DNA from: Frankiaceae bacterium
GTDB lineage: Bacteria; Actinomycetota; Actinomycetes; Frankiales; Frankiaceae
DNA: 10,018 nt
NCBI GenBank assembly: GCA_030840885.1
Contig: JAVEDQ010000464.1
Coordinates: forward strand, 1-10,018
Reading direction: 5' to 3'
Positions 1-5,824 of this stretch are shown piece after piece. Below the pieces are notes generated by a model. The model was not told the origin of the DNA and did not search any database. It saw only the letters and a list, made by a program, of their open reading frames with translations. The number at the start of each line of letters is the position of its first letter. Within the stretch, counting starts at the first letter, position 1. The translations under genes were made by a program, and so were the position numbers.

Positions 1-258
1 GCCGGCGACGTGGTGGAGATCCAGGACGCCGTCCTCCAAGTAAATGGTCAACCGGTACGTGAGCCCGCGGTCGACTACCGACTGGTCGATGGTCTGTACT
101 TCGGGCCCGCGCGTGTGCCGTCAGGGACCGTTTTCCTGATGGGGGACAACCGCGGTGAGTCGATCGACTCACGCTCCTTCGGGCCGGTGCCGCTGAAGGC
201 GATTTCCGGGCACATCGTTTTCCGGGCGTGGCCGCCCGGCCGGTTAGTACCGAACTGA
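1..258 (+). CDS. lepB: Type I signal peptidase, C-terminal fragment (5' end outside window)
   Basis: Type I signal peptidases cleave signal peptides from secreted proteins at the outer face of the cytoplasmic membrane. The reading frame is open from base 1 (Ala-Gly-Asp-Val-Val) and ends at TGA 256-258, giving about 85 visible residues. The segment contains the late conserved boxes of the S26 family: an NG turn (VNGQPV), then VPSGTVFLMGDNR followed by ESIDSRSFGPVP, then ISGHIVFRAWP close to the C-terminus. These correspond to the structural boxes after the catalytic lysine. The catalytic Ser and Lys lie upstream of the window and cannot be checked. The protein ends a few residues after the last box, as is normal for the family. 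The next gene is convergent, so this is the last gene of its transcription unit. Family assignment is secure; the gene name follows from family only. Confidence 0.93.
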   Translation, partial: AGDVVEIQDAVLQVNGQPVREPAVDYRLVDGLYFGPARVPSGTVFLMGDNRGESIDSRSFGPVPLKAISGHIVFRAWPPGRLVPN

Positions 259-284
259 GGCTTGGCGAGGGCAAGAATTTTCCG

Positions 285-306
285 GGGGCAATTGCCCGGT
301 TGCCCC
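285..306. terminator. Possible hairpin between convergent genes
   Basis: GGGGCAA (285-291) is the reverse complement of TTGCCCC (300-306), with an 8-base loop. A competing 12-base perfect palindrome, GGGCAATTGCCC, lies at 286-297. The element sits in the 114-bp gap between the ends of the signal peptidase gene (+) and the SARP-like gene (-), where a bidirectional terminator would be expected. Neither strand shows a clear T-tract after the stem, so the terminator reading rests on position and stem alone. Confidence 0.35.
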
Positions 307-372
307 TGCCCTGGGGACGTAGACCGAGTCGGGATGGCCTGCGTTCAGGAGTGGGCGTTTAGCGGTGGGCGT

Positions 373-2259
373 TCAGGGGTGGGAGAGCGACGGGTAGAAC
401 GACATCCGAGGGCTGGTGCGGCTGTCCGCCTCGTCCGGCGCCCAACGGAGACGGTCGGTGGCCCGCCGACGCGGGCTCGCCTCTGTCGCCGCCGCCTTCT
501 GTTGCAGCAGGAACCGTCGGGCCGGAGAGAGCGTCTCGAGGAGGATCTCGCGCACGGCCGGATGGCGGAACGAGAATCCGTCGGCTGCGGCCTTGAGCAG
601 CCCCTGCGTGATCAGACGGTCGAGTTCGTCGGCGATGTCGTCGACGCGGGCGTCGACGAGCGTCGCCAGCGGCCCCGCTGCGAACGGTTGTGTCAACACG
701 GTCGCAACCGTCGCCAACCGATAGGCCTGCGGCCCGAGGTCCCAGCACTGGGTGACGACCCGGTCCCGCACGTGAGGGCTGAAGGTGTCCTGGAGTCCCT
801 GCTCGCGAGCCTCGACCCAGTCCGCGAGGAAGAGCGGATGACCGCCGGTGACCGAATAGATGGACTCGCCCAGCTCGGCGACGTCCTCCTCCCGGAGGGC
901 GCCGAGATCGACCCGCAGGTCAGGACTCAGATTGCGGAGCCCGTCCTGCTGGAGGCCGGTCCGGTCGCAGGCCAGCAGAACGGCCACCGGAGCGGTTGCG
1001 CAGCGCCGCCGGAGGTACTTCAGCACCGCGATCGTCTCCGGATCGGCCCACTGGACGTCGTCCAGGACCAGCACGAGTTGTCCGACCGTGTCGATGAGCC
1101 TCGCGAGCTGCTCCATGACGCGCATCCTGGCGAACTCGTCGAACGGCTGTGCGGCCTCCGCCCGGCGGAGGAGATCGTCCAGCACGGGCATGTCCCCGTC
1201 GCCCCCGCTGCCAAGAACCGTGCGCAGGGTCAGTGAGATCGCCAGGTAGGGGAGCCCGGACTCCAGGTCGGAGCAACGGTTGCTCGCCACGGGCGCGGAC
1301 AGTTGAGCGCTCACTGCCTCGATCAGCCGTGTCTTGCCGATACCGGGCTCTCCGGTCACCAGGAGGATGCTGAACTTCCCGGCCAGCGCTGACTCGGCGG
1401 TCGTCGTCAACCGGGTGAGTTCCCGGGACCTGCCCAGGAGGGGCAGTTGCCCGGCGTCGGGCCGTTTCGCGCTGCCTCGTTCCTGTGCGTGCGCACCGGG
1501 CAGCAGCACAGCGACGTCTTCGTGCCGAAGAATCGCGAGGTGCAGGGCGACGGTCTCGTTCAGCGGGTCGACCCCGAGCTCCTCGCCGAGCAACCGCTGG
1601 CACCGCGAGTAGGCGGCGAGGGCGTCGTCCTGCCGCCACGTCGCGTAGTAGGCCGTCATGAGCACCTGATAGGCGGGCTCGGCCAGGGCGTTCAGAGTCA
1701 CAGCTTTCTCGGCCAGGTTGACCGCTGCCACCGAGTCACCGGTGAGCAGCGAGAGACGACCGGCGTCGATCAGCGTCTGGACGAGCCGCTGTTCGTAGGC
1801 CGAGCGGATGTCGGTCGTCCATTCCGCGTACATCTCGTCTTCGAGCACCGGCCCCCGGGCCAGCCGCAGGGCGTCGTTCAGCCTCGACAGGGCGATGTGC
1901 GGCGCGGCGCCGGCGGCGGAGCTGATCGAGGCGTCGAATTCATCGAGATCGACGGCGACCCGTTCGGTGTCGAGGCGGTAGCCGCCGTGCTCGGTCAGGA
2001 TGACGGACTCCTTGGCGCGGACACCCGGCTGGAGCGTTTGCCGAAGGACCGAAACGTAACTTTCCAACGTCGCGAGGTAGTTCCGGGGCATCGCATCGCC
2101 CCAGAGGAACTGAGCGAGCCGGGTCTTCGAAACGGTGTGTTCGCGTTCGACCGTGAGTATCTCCAAGACCTGCTTCGGCTTGAGGCCGGAGAAGTCGCGA
2201 GGCCCGTAGGTCCTTCCCTCGACGGCAACTACAAGGCCGCCGAAGATCGCAATTCGCAC
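373..2259 (-). CDS. SARP/BTAD-type transcriptional regulator with AAA ATPase domain, short C-terminus
   Basis: Predicted 628-residue cytoplasmic DNA-binding regulator. Residues 1-95 form an OmpR-like winged helix (starts MRIAIFGGLVV; contains LKPKQVLEIL and a YVSVLRQTL recognition helix), and about 105-245 a BTAD helical repeat domain (ends EELGVDP). An AAA/STAND ATPase domain follows, with Walker A GEPGIGKT near 303-310, Walker B LVLVLDD near 395-401, and a later TGGHPLFL motif. This is the plan of large SARP/AfsR-like regulators. The start is GTG at 2257-2259: GGGGGAG lies 6 nt upstream and the usual MRI-type N-terminus results. A TTG two codons earlier is possible but would sit on the ribosome site. 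Relatives usually carry TPR repeats or a LuxR domain after the ATPase. Here the protein stops about 60 residues after the FRHPAVREILL motif in an Arg/Ser/Pro-rich tail, so it may be C-terminally truncated. It is divergent from the phosphatase operon and may regulate it; that is inference. Confidence 0.9.
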   Translation of the reverse strand: MRIAIFGGLVVAVEGRTYGPRDFSGLKPKQVLEILTVEREHTVSKTRLAQFLWGDAMPRNYLATLESYVSVLRQTLQPGVRAKESVILTEHGGYRLDTERVAVDLDEFDASISSAAGAAPHIALSRLNDALRLARGPVLEDEMYAEWTTDIRSAYEQRLVQTLIDAGRLSLLTGDSVAAVNLAEKAVTLNALAEPAYQVLMTAYYATWRQDDALAAYSRCQRLLGEELGVDPLNETVALHLAILRHEDVAVLLPGAHAQERGSAKRPDAGQLPLLGRSRELTRLTTTAESALAGKFSILLVTGEPGIGKTRLIEAVSAQLSAPVASNRCSDLESGLPYLAISLTLRTVLGSGGDGDMPVLDDLLRRAEAAQPFDEFARMRVMEQLARLIDTVGQLVLVLDDVQWADPETIAVLKYLRRRCATAPVAVLLACDRTGLQQDGLRNLSPDLRVDLGALREEDVAELGESIYSVTGGHPLFLADWVEAREQGLQDTFSPHVRDRVVTQCWDLGPQAYRLATVATVLTQPFAAGPLATLVDARVDDIADELDRLITQGLLKAAADGFSFRHPAVREILLETLSPARRFLLQQKAAATEASPRRRATDRLRWAPDEADSRTSPRMSFYPSLSHP

Positions 2260-2265
2260 AAGCAA

Positions 2266-2274
2266 CTCCCCCCC
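2266..2274 (-). promoter_or_regulatory. Ribosome binding site deciding the start of the SARP-like gene
   Basis: On the minus strand this reads GGGGGGGAG and ends 6 nt before the GTG at 2259. It directly abuts the TTG at 2265, which therefore is an unlikely start. Confidence 0.6.
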
Positions 2275-2347
2275 GGGCTCGACCCGCTAGGCCTCACGTT
2301 AAGTGACCGAGAAGAAGAGGTCGACCAGAACGAGGAAAGACGGGTTT

Positions 2348-2366
2348 ACTTGCACTCACCGCAAGT
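2348..2366. repeat. Inverted repeat in the divergent intergenic region
   Basis: ACTTGC (2348-2353) and GCAAGT (2361-2366) are a perfect 6-bp inverted repeat with a 7-nt spacer. It lies about 90 bp upstream of the SARP-like start and 85 bp upstream of the phosphatase start. It overlaps a possible -35 element on the + strand (TTGGCA, 2366-2371), followed 17 nt later by GATACG (2389-2394). The promoter reading is weak. Confidence 0.35.
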
Positions 2367-2392
2367 TGGCAGGCAGTGTAACTTTCCGGATA

Positions 2393-2415
2393 CGGACTCG
2401 AAATTTTCGAGTCCG
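2393..2415. promoter_or_regulatory. Near-perfect 23-bp palindrome, candidate operator
   Basis: The arm CGGACTCGAAA (2393-2403) is followed by one base and then its exact reverse complement (2405-2415), an 11-bp inverted repeat around a single centre base. This symmetry is typical of a site for a dimeric DNA-binding protein. It begins at the possible -10 element of the phosphatase operon and lies 37 bp before the ATG. A repressor bound here would cover the promoter. No T-tract follows, so a terminator is less likely. Which protein binds is unknown; the neighbouring SARP-like regulator is one candidate, although SARPs usually bind direct repeats. Confidence 0.5.
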
Positions 2416-2420
2416 GTGGT

Positions 2421-2440
2421 CCCGACCGTCGTCGGTCGGG
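2421..2440. repeat. 8-bp stem hairpin just upstream of the phosphatase start codon
   Basis: CCCGACCG (2421-2428) and CGGTCGGG (2433-2440) are perfect inverted arms with a 4-nt loop. The element ends 11 nt before the ATG at 2452. Its right arm contains the only purine-rich stretch that could serve as a ribosome binding site (GGGAC, 2438-2442). If formed in mRNA the hairpin would mask that site; as DNA it could be a second operator next to the 2393-2415 palindrome. Confidence 0.45.
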
Positions 2441-2451
2441 ACAATCTTCCA

Positions 2452-4242
2452 ATGAACCTGCGCCGAGGGCGAACCCGAAATGCGGGCAACACACTCGCCG
2501 CGCTCGGTCTGCTCGGCGTCCTCATCAACCTGGTGGTCGTCTACACGACCCTGACCGGCCTGCGCCAGGTCGACCGCAGCTACGACCGCATAGCCACGAG
2601 CACCACTGCGCAGCGTTACTTCCAGGACGCCGATCAGGCGCACGACACCCTGCGCGGCGATGTCCTGGAAGCCGTCTCGACCGGCTCCCTCAGAAGCCCG
2701 GGATCGGTCGCCGAGACGGCCGCGGACGCGCTGAAATTCCGCGTCAATCTGCAACGCGTCCGCAGCGCGCTGCTCTCGCCCGAGGTCCGGGACCTGCTCA
2801 CACGCGTCGCGCCGCTGCAGGAGTCCTACGTCGCGCAGGCCGAGCGCATCGCCCGGCAGAGCGAACGGGACGTCGTCGGTGCGCGCGCCGCCGTCGCGCC
2901 GTTCCTGCGAGACTTCCGGTTGCTCGACACGCAGCAGAACGCGATCACCGTGCAGCTCGCTGCCGACTCGTCGCGTGCCCACGCTCGCGCGACGACCGAG
3001 GAGCACCGGATCCAAGCGCGCATCATCGGCGCCTCGCTGCTCGCGTCGTTCGGGTTTCTCCTGCTCACGTACATGCTCTGGCGCCTCGGACGCGCGTACT
3101 CGCGAATGATCTCCCAGCAACGGGACGCGGCCGAAACCCTCCAGCACGGGCTGCTGCCGGACCGCCTCCCGAAAGTCGTGGGAGTAGAGCTGGCGGCACG
3201 CTATCGACCCGCCGGACGCGGAGCAGAGGTGGGCGGCGACTGGTACGACGTCATCTCGCTGCCTGGTGGGCAGGTCGGGTTGGTCATGGGAGACGTCGTC
3301 GGCCATGACTTCCGGGCGGCTTCGATGATGGGACAGTTCCGGAACGCGCTGCGCGCCTACGCCGCCGAGGGCCTACCGCCGGCTGACGTGCTGGGACGAC
3401 TGAACACCTTCGCTCACCAGCAGGACATCGGCGAGATGGCCACCGTGGTCTACGCCGTTCTCGATCCCGTGGCATGCACGTTCTCGGTCTCCAGCGCCGG
3501 CCATCAGCCACCGCTCATCTGTACCGGTACGACGGCCTGGTTCCTCTCGGTGCCGACACGACCTCCCATCGGGGCCGTGCGGGAGACGAGGTTCGGCGAA
3601 GTCACCCGCACCTTGGAACCCGACGACGTCGTGCTGCTGTACACGGACGGGCTCGTGGAGAGGAAATGGGAGTCCATCGACGTCGGGCTCGAGCGCTTGC
3701 TCGGGTCGGCACGAGCATCCGGTGATCTGGACGACCTCTGCGAGCGGATCCTGTCGACCCTGCTCGAGGACGACCCGCACGACGACGTCGCGCTGCTCGC
3801 CGTGGCAGCGGCGTCGACGCTCGGCGACCGGTTCGAGATGGATTTCCCGGCTGAAGCTCCCTCTCTGCTGAAGCTGCGTCGCGCACTCACCCGATGGCTC
3901 AACGAGGTTGGCGCCACGGCAGAAGAGAGCTACGAGATACTGGTGTCGGTGTCCGAGGCCGCCACGAACGCCGTCGAACACGCCTACGGGCCGGGCCCGG
4001 CGACCTTCCACGTCGGCTGCCGGTTCGAGGACTCGACGGTCCGCGTCGGCGTGCGGGACTGGGGTCAGTGGCGCGAGCCGCGGGGACTCGACAGAGGCCG
4101 CGGTCAAATACTCATGGAAGGCTTGATGGATTCCGTCCGGCGGAGGTCGGCCGATGGAGGGACGGAGGTTGTTCTGTGTCGTCGTCTGCGCGAGGCGCGA
4201 GGGGACAAGAGCCGCACGCCCGAGCTGGAGGTGCACGGCTGA
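2452..4242 (+). CDS. Membrane sensor with PP2C/SpoIIE phosphatase and RsbW-like kinase domain
   Basis: Predicted 596-residue membrane protein joining two opposing activities of a partner-switching circuit. Transmembrane helices lie near 12-37 and 191-213. The roughly 150 residues between them are helical and acidic/Arg-rich, resembling a CHASE3 or four-helix-bundle ectodomain. The PP2C/SpoIIE phosphatase domain (about 225-452) has metal-site motifs GGDWYD (261-266), MGDVVGHD (279-286), YTDGLVE (397-403) and DDVALL (444-449). The C-terminal HATPase_c_2 domain (about 460-577) has an N box EAATNAVEHAYG (501-512), a DWG G1-like motif (536-538), a GRGQILM lid region and GTEVVL. The phosphatase would activate STAS proteins by dephosphorylation. 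The kinase domain would phosphorylate them and may hold a sigma factor. The frame is open far upstream, but the ATG at 2452 is chosen because it starts a short basic N-terminus before the first helix. The ribosome site is weak. The gene heads an operon with two STAS genes and overlaps the first. Confidence 0.9.
   Translation: MNLRRGRTRNAGNTLAALGLLGVLINLVVVYTTLTGLRQVDRSYDRIATSTTAQRYFQDADQAHDTLRGDVLEAVSTGSLRSPGSVAETAADALKFRVNLQRVRSALLSPEVRDLLTRVAPLQESYVAQAERIARQSERDVVGARAAVAPFLRDFRLLDTQQNAITVQLAADSSRAHARATTEEHRIQARIIGASLLASFGFLLLTYMLWRLGRAYSRMISQQRDAAETLQHGLLPDRLPKVVGVELAARYRPAGRGAEVGGDWYDVISLPGGQVGLVMGDVVGHDFRAASMMGQFRNALRAYAAEGLPPADVLGRLNTFAHQQDIGEMATVVYAVLDPVACTFSVSSAGHQPPLICTGTTAWFLSVPTRPPIGAVRETRFGEVTRTLEPDDVVLLYTDGLVERKWESIDVGLERLLGSARASGDLDDLCERILSTLLEDDPHDDVALLAVAAASTLGDRFEMDFPAEAPSLLKLRRALTRWLNEVGATAEESYEILVSVSEAATNAVEHAYGPGPATFHVGCRFEDSTVRVGVRDWGQWREPRGLDRGRGQILMEGLMDSVRRRSADGGTEVVLCRRLREARGDKSRTPELEVHG
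4164..4168 (+). promoter_or_regulatory. Ribosome binding site for the first STAS gene, GTG start
   Basis: GGAGG ends 7 nt before the GTG at 4176-4178, inside the end of the phosphatase/kinase gene. A second GGAGG (4227-4231) lies 7 nt before a CTG at 4239, which would be an alternative start. Confidence 0.5.
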
Positions 4243-4604
4243 GCGACATCACCATACGTAGCGACTCCCTGCGCCCGGAGGTCGAACTCCGCGGCGAGCT
4301 CGACCTGAGCAATGTCCGTGAGATCGCCGAAGAAATCATGGCGATCGTGGAGAATCGGGCTCTCGTCCTGATCGTCGACCTCTCCAAGCTGGGCTACGTC
4401 GACAGCACCGGCGTCGGGATGTTGTTCAGGATAGCTAGGCAACTCCGGGAACGGCAGCAGCAGATGATCCTCGTCGTTCCGCCCGACGCTCTGATCCGTA
4501 GCGTGCTGACCTTGTCAGCGATGGAGACCGTTGCGAGCATCGAGCCGACGATCGAGGCAGCTCGCTGCGGGACCGATAGAAGAGCAGATCCGGAATCCGA
4601 ATGA
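4176..4604 (+). CDS. STAS-domain anti-anti-sigma factor (first of two)
   Basis: Small cytoplasmic STAS protein of the SpoIIAA/RsbV type. When unphosphorylated it would bind an RsbW-like kinase and free the sigma factor. The canonical phospho-site loop is present: LIVDLSKLGYVDSTGVGMLF, with Asp76-Ser77 in the 142-residue form. The upstream EVELRGELDLSNV strand is typical of STAS N-termini. The start is uncertain. GTG 4176 has GGAGG at 7 nt but adds about 21 low-complexity residues and overlaps the upstream gene by 67 nt. CTG 4239 also has GGAGG at 7 nt, overlaps the upstream stop as CTGA, and would give a 121-residue protein starting directly at the STAS fold. The C-terminus (GTDRRADPESE) is a charged tail. 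It is co-directional and coupled with the phosphatase/kinase gene, so it is its likely substrate; pairing is inferred from context. Confidence 0.87.
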   Translation: MSSSARGARGQEPHARAGGARLSDITIRSDSLRPEVELRGELDLSNVREIAEEIMAIVENRALVLIVDLSKLGYVDSTGVGMLFRIARQLRERQQQMILVVPPDALIRSVLTLSAMETVASIEPTIEAARCGTDRRADPESE

Positions 4605-4616
4605 AAGGTTGCGCCG

Positions 4617-4997
4617 GTGCGGAATTTCTCGCTGCATGTGCCTTCGACACCCAGCGATCCCGCATGGGTGATGGTCCGCGCCCGCGGCGAACTCGATCGC
4701 TCGAGCGAGCTCGAGTTCCGACAGGCGCTGGAGGAGGCGGTGGCGGCTGAGGCCACGGTCCTGTTGGTCGACCTGGGTGAGGTTTCCTTCCTCGACTCCG
4801 CCGGCCTATCCGTGCTCGTCGGTGTCAAGCGTCGACTCGAGCTGGACCGCGACCTGAGGCTGTGCCAGGTGCCTCGACGGGTGATGCGCTCCTTGGAGCT
4901 GTCCGGCATCACGAAGTTGCTGCCGGTGCAGGCGGTGGGCGACCCCTGGCCGTGGTCGGACGTGGCCGATCCCGGTGAGCATCTCGAAGCGATCTGA
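4617..4997 (+). CDS. STAS-domain anti-anti-sigma factor (second of two)
   Basis: 126-residue STAS protein, a second candidate antagonist for the upstream kinase domain. GELDRSSELEF opens the fold and the phospho-site loop VDLGEVSFLDSAGLSVLV carries Asp60-Ser61, the conserved target serine. It starts at GTG 4617, 12 nt after the preceding stop, with a modest AAAGG at 4604-4608, 8 nt upstream. It differs clearly from the first STAS protein, with a longer N-terminus and an acidic, Trp-containing tail (WPWSDVADPGEHLEAI), so the two are not a recent duplication. They may serve different partners or have different dephosphorylation rates. Its spacing puts it in the same operon; a strong hairpin follows 33 nt after its stop. 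Confidence 0.88.
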   Translation: MRNFSLHVPSTPSDPAWVMVRARGELDRSSELEFRQALEEAVAAEATVLLVDLGEVSFLDSAGLSVLVGVKRRLELDRDLRLCQVPRRVMRSLELSGITKLLPVQAVGDPWPWSDVADPGEHLEAI

Positions 4998-5356
4998 CGT
5001 CGCCTGAAGCATCGGCGAAGGCCCGAGGGCTCGGTACTAGACGATGGTCGTAGTACCGAGATCCCATAGCGGACTGCCCTTCCGATGAGAGAGATTTGAG
5101 GGTGTCAGGTTCACGAGCCGGAGGCCCTCATGGACCGCTTATGGCATGCGCGCACGACCCCCCCTTCTACACTCCTCCCAGCGGCTGTAGGCCTCCGCGT
5201 CGTCGGTCGCGTCGCTGCCGGTGGGAGTTCTGATGCCGTTCCCGCTCAGCCGCCGGCGGTGCTCACGACTCCCGTGGTCACCCGCAGGCGACGAGTCGGC
5301 GACCGGTCGGAGCGACCACGATCGTCAGGCCGGCTCTGGACGCCGCGGTGGTCCAG
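4998..5356. other. Intergenic region between the STAS operon and the two-component pair
   Basis: About 360 bp holding the 5030-5060 hairpin and one small, doubtful reading frame (5130-5360). Translation in the other + frames gives no HisKA_3 motif (no ELHD-type phosphorylation motif) that would complete the downstream kinase; the kinase frame has a stop at 5231-5233. I see no convincing promoter. Codon use is less G/C-biased at third positions than in the flanking genes, which suggests non-coding or decayed DNA. Confidence 0.5.
5030..5060 (+). terminator. Strong hairpin after the STAS operon
   Basis: CTCGGTACTA (5030-5039) and TAGTACCGAG (5051-5060) are perfect 10-bp inverted arms around an 11-nt loop that contains its own short CGA/TCG pairing. 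The element begins 33 nt after the second STAS stop codon, where a terminator is expected. No T-run follows, as is common for actinobacterial hairpin terminators. A protein-binding operator upstream of the next genes is the alternative. Confidence 0.5.
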
Positions 5357-5360
5357 ATGA
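5130..5360 (+). CDS. Small open reading frame of unknown function, doubtful
   Basis: A 76-residue frame that I do not recognise. In its favour, GGAGG (5120-5124) lies 5 nt before the ATG, and its stop TGA (5358-5360) overlaps the ATG of the downstream HATPase gene (ATGA), which would couple translation. Against it, the product is Arg/Pro/Val-rich without any motif, and roughly a third of its codons end in A or T, unlike neighbouring genes. It could be a leader peptide, a decayed kinase N-terminus or chance. Confidence 0.25.
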   Translation: MDRLWHARTTPPSTLLPAAVGLRVVGRVAAGGSSDAVPAQPPAVLTTPVVTRRRRVGDRSERPRSSGRLWTPRWSR

Positions 5361-5824
5361 TGGCCTCGGCCGACCCTGATCCCCGCACGAAGACGGATCA
5401 GTCTGAGACAGGGCGGCAGAACGAGGGCCTTCTGTTCGCACTGACGGCGCTGTCCGCGCAACTCGCGGGCAAGGACGTCGACGTGCGCCTCGACCTGGCG
5501 AAGGACGTGCAGGCGCCCCGGCCGATCTCGGAGTTGGTCTGCCAGGTCGCCGCCGAGTCGCTCCGGAACATCGTCGCGCATGCCGGGGCGTCCAATGTGA
5601 CCCTGACGCTGCGGCGGGTCGCCGACATAATCGAGCTCGTCGTGGCCGACGACGGGCGGGGCTTCAATCCACGTGACCCCGGCAACGGCCCGGCGGACGG
5701 TCACCTCGGTCTGGCGCTCCTGCGGGACCGGGTCGTGCGGGCTGGAGGTGAACTCACGCTCGACTCCTCAGCGGGGGGTGGCACCACAGTCCGCCTCTTC
5801 GTGCCGATCGAGGATTCCGCATGA
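5357..5824 (+). CDS. HATPase-only histidine kinase-like protein (no dimerisation/phosphoacceptor domain)
   Basis: A 155-residue protein consisting almost only of a histidine-kinase-type ATP-binding domain. It carries the N box ESLRNIVAHAGAS (68-79), the G1 box VADDGRGF (96-103), the G2 box DGHLGLALLRDRV (114-126) and a final GGGTTVRLFVP strand. These are features of the HPK7/NarX-DegS class, whose HATPase follows a HisKA_3 domain. That domain, with the phosphorylated His, and any sensor or membrane part are absent. Residues 1-30 are a polar leader. The start is ATG 5357; GTG 5348 and ATG 5360 are also possible. Its stop overlaps the response regulator ATG (ATGA at 5821-5824), a typical kinase-regulator pair arrangement. 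It may be a truncated kinase remnant, or a stand-alone ATPase acting with another kinase. Without a phosphoacceptor His it should not autophosphorylate in the usual way. Confidence 0.8.
   Translation: MMASADPDPRTKTDQSETGRQNEGLLFALTALSAQLAGKDVDVRLDLAKDVQAPRPISELVCQVAAESLRNIVAHAGASNVTLTLRRVADIIELVVADDGRGFNPRDPGNGPADGHLGLALLRDRVVRAGGELTLDSSAGGGTTVRLFVPIEDSA

Noticed and set aside
262..1236. 324-codon + strand frame
   Set aside because: It lies antisense to the SARP-like gene, whose wing, BTAD and Walker motifs are clear. The product is Arg/Gln/Glu-rich with no domain. It is a shadow of high-GC codon bias.
1447..2451. Upstream extension of the phosphatase/kinase frame (335 extra codons)
   Set aside because: It runs antisense to the SARP-like gene and through the palindromic intergenic region, has no recognisable domain, and would place a long polar stretch before the first membrane helix. 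The ATG at 2452 fits better.
2356..3306. 316-codon minus-strand frame
   Set aside because: It is antisense to the ectodomain and the start of the phosphatase domain, and the product has no motifs.
3373..4236. 287-codon minus-strand frame
   Set aside because: It is antisense to the PP2C and HATPase domains, whose catalytic motifs on the + strand are unmistakable.
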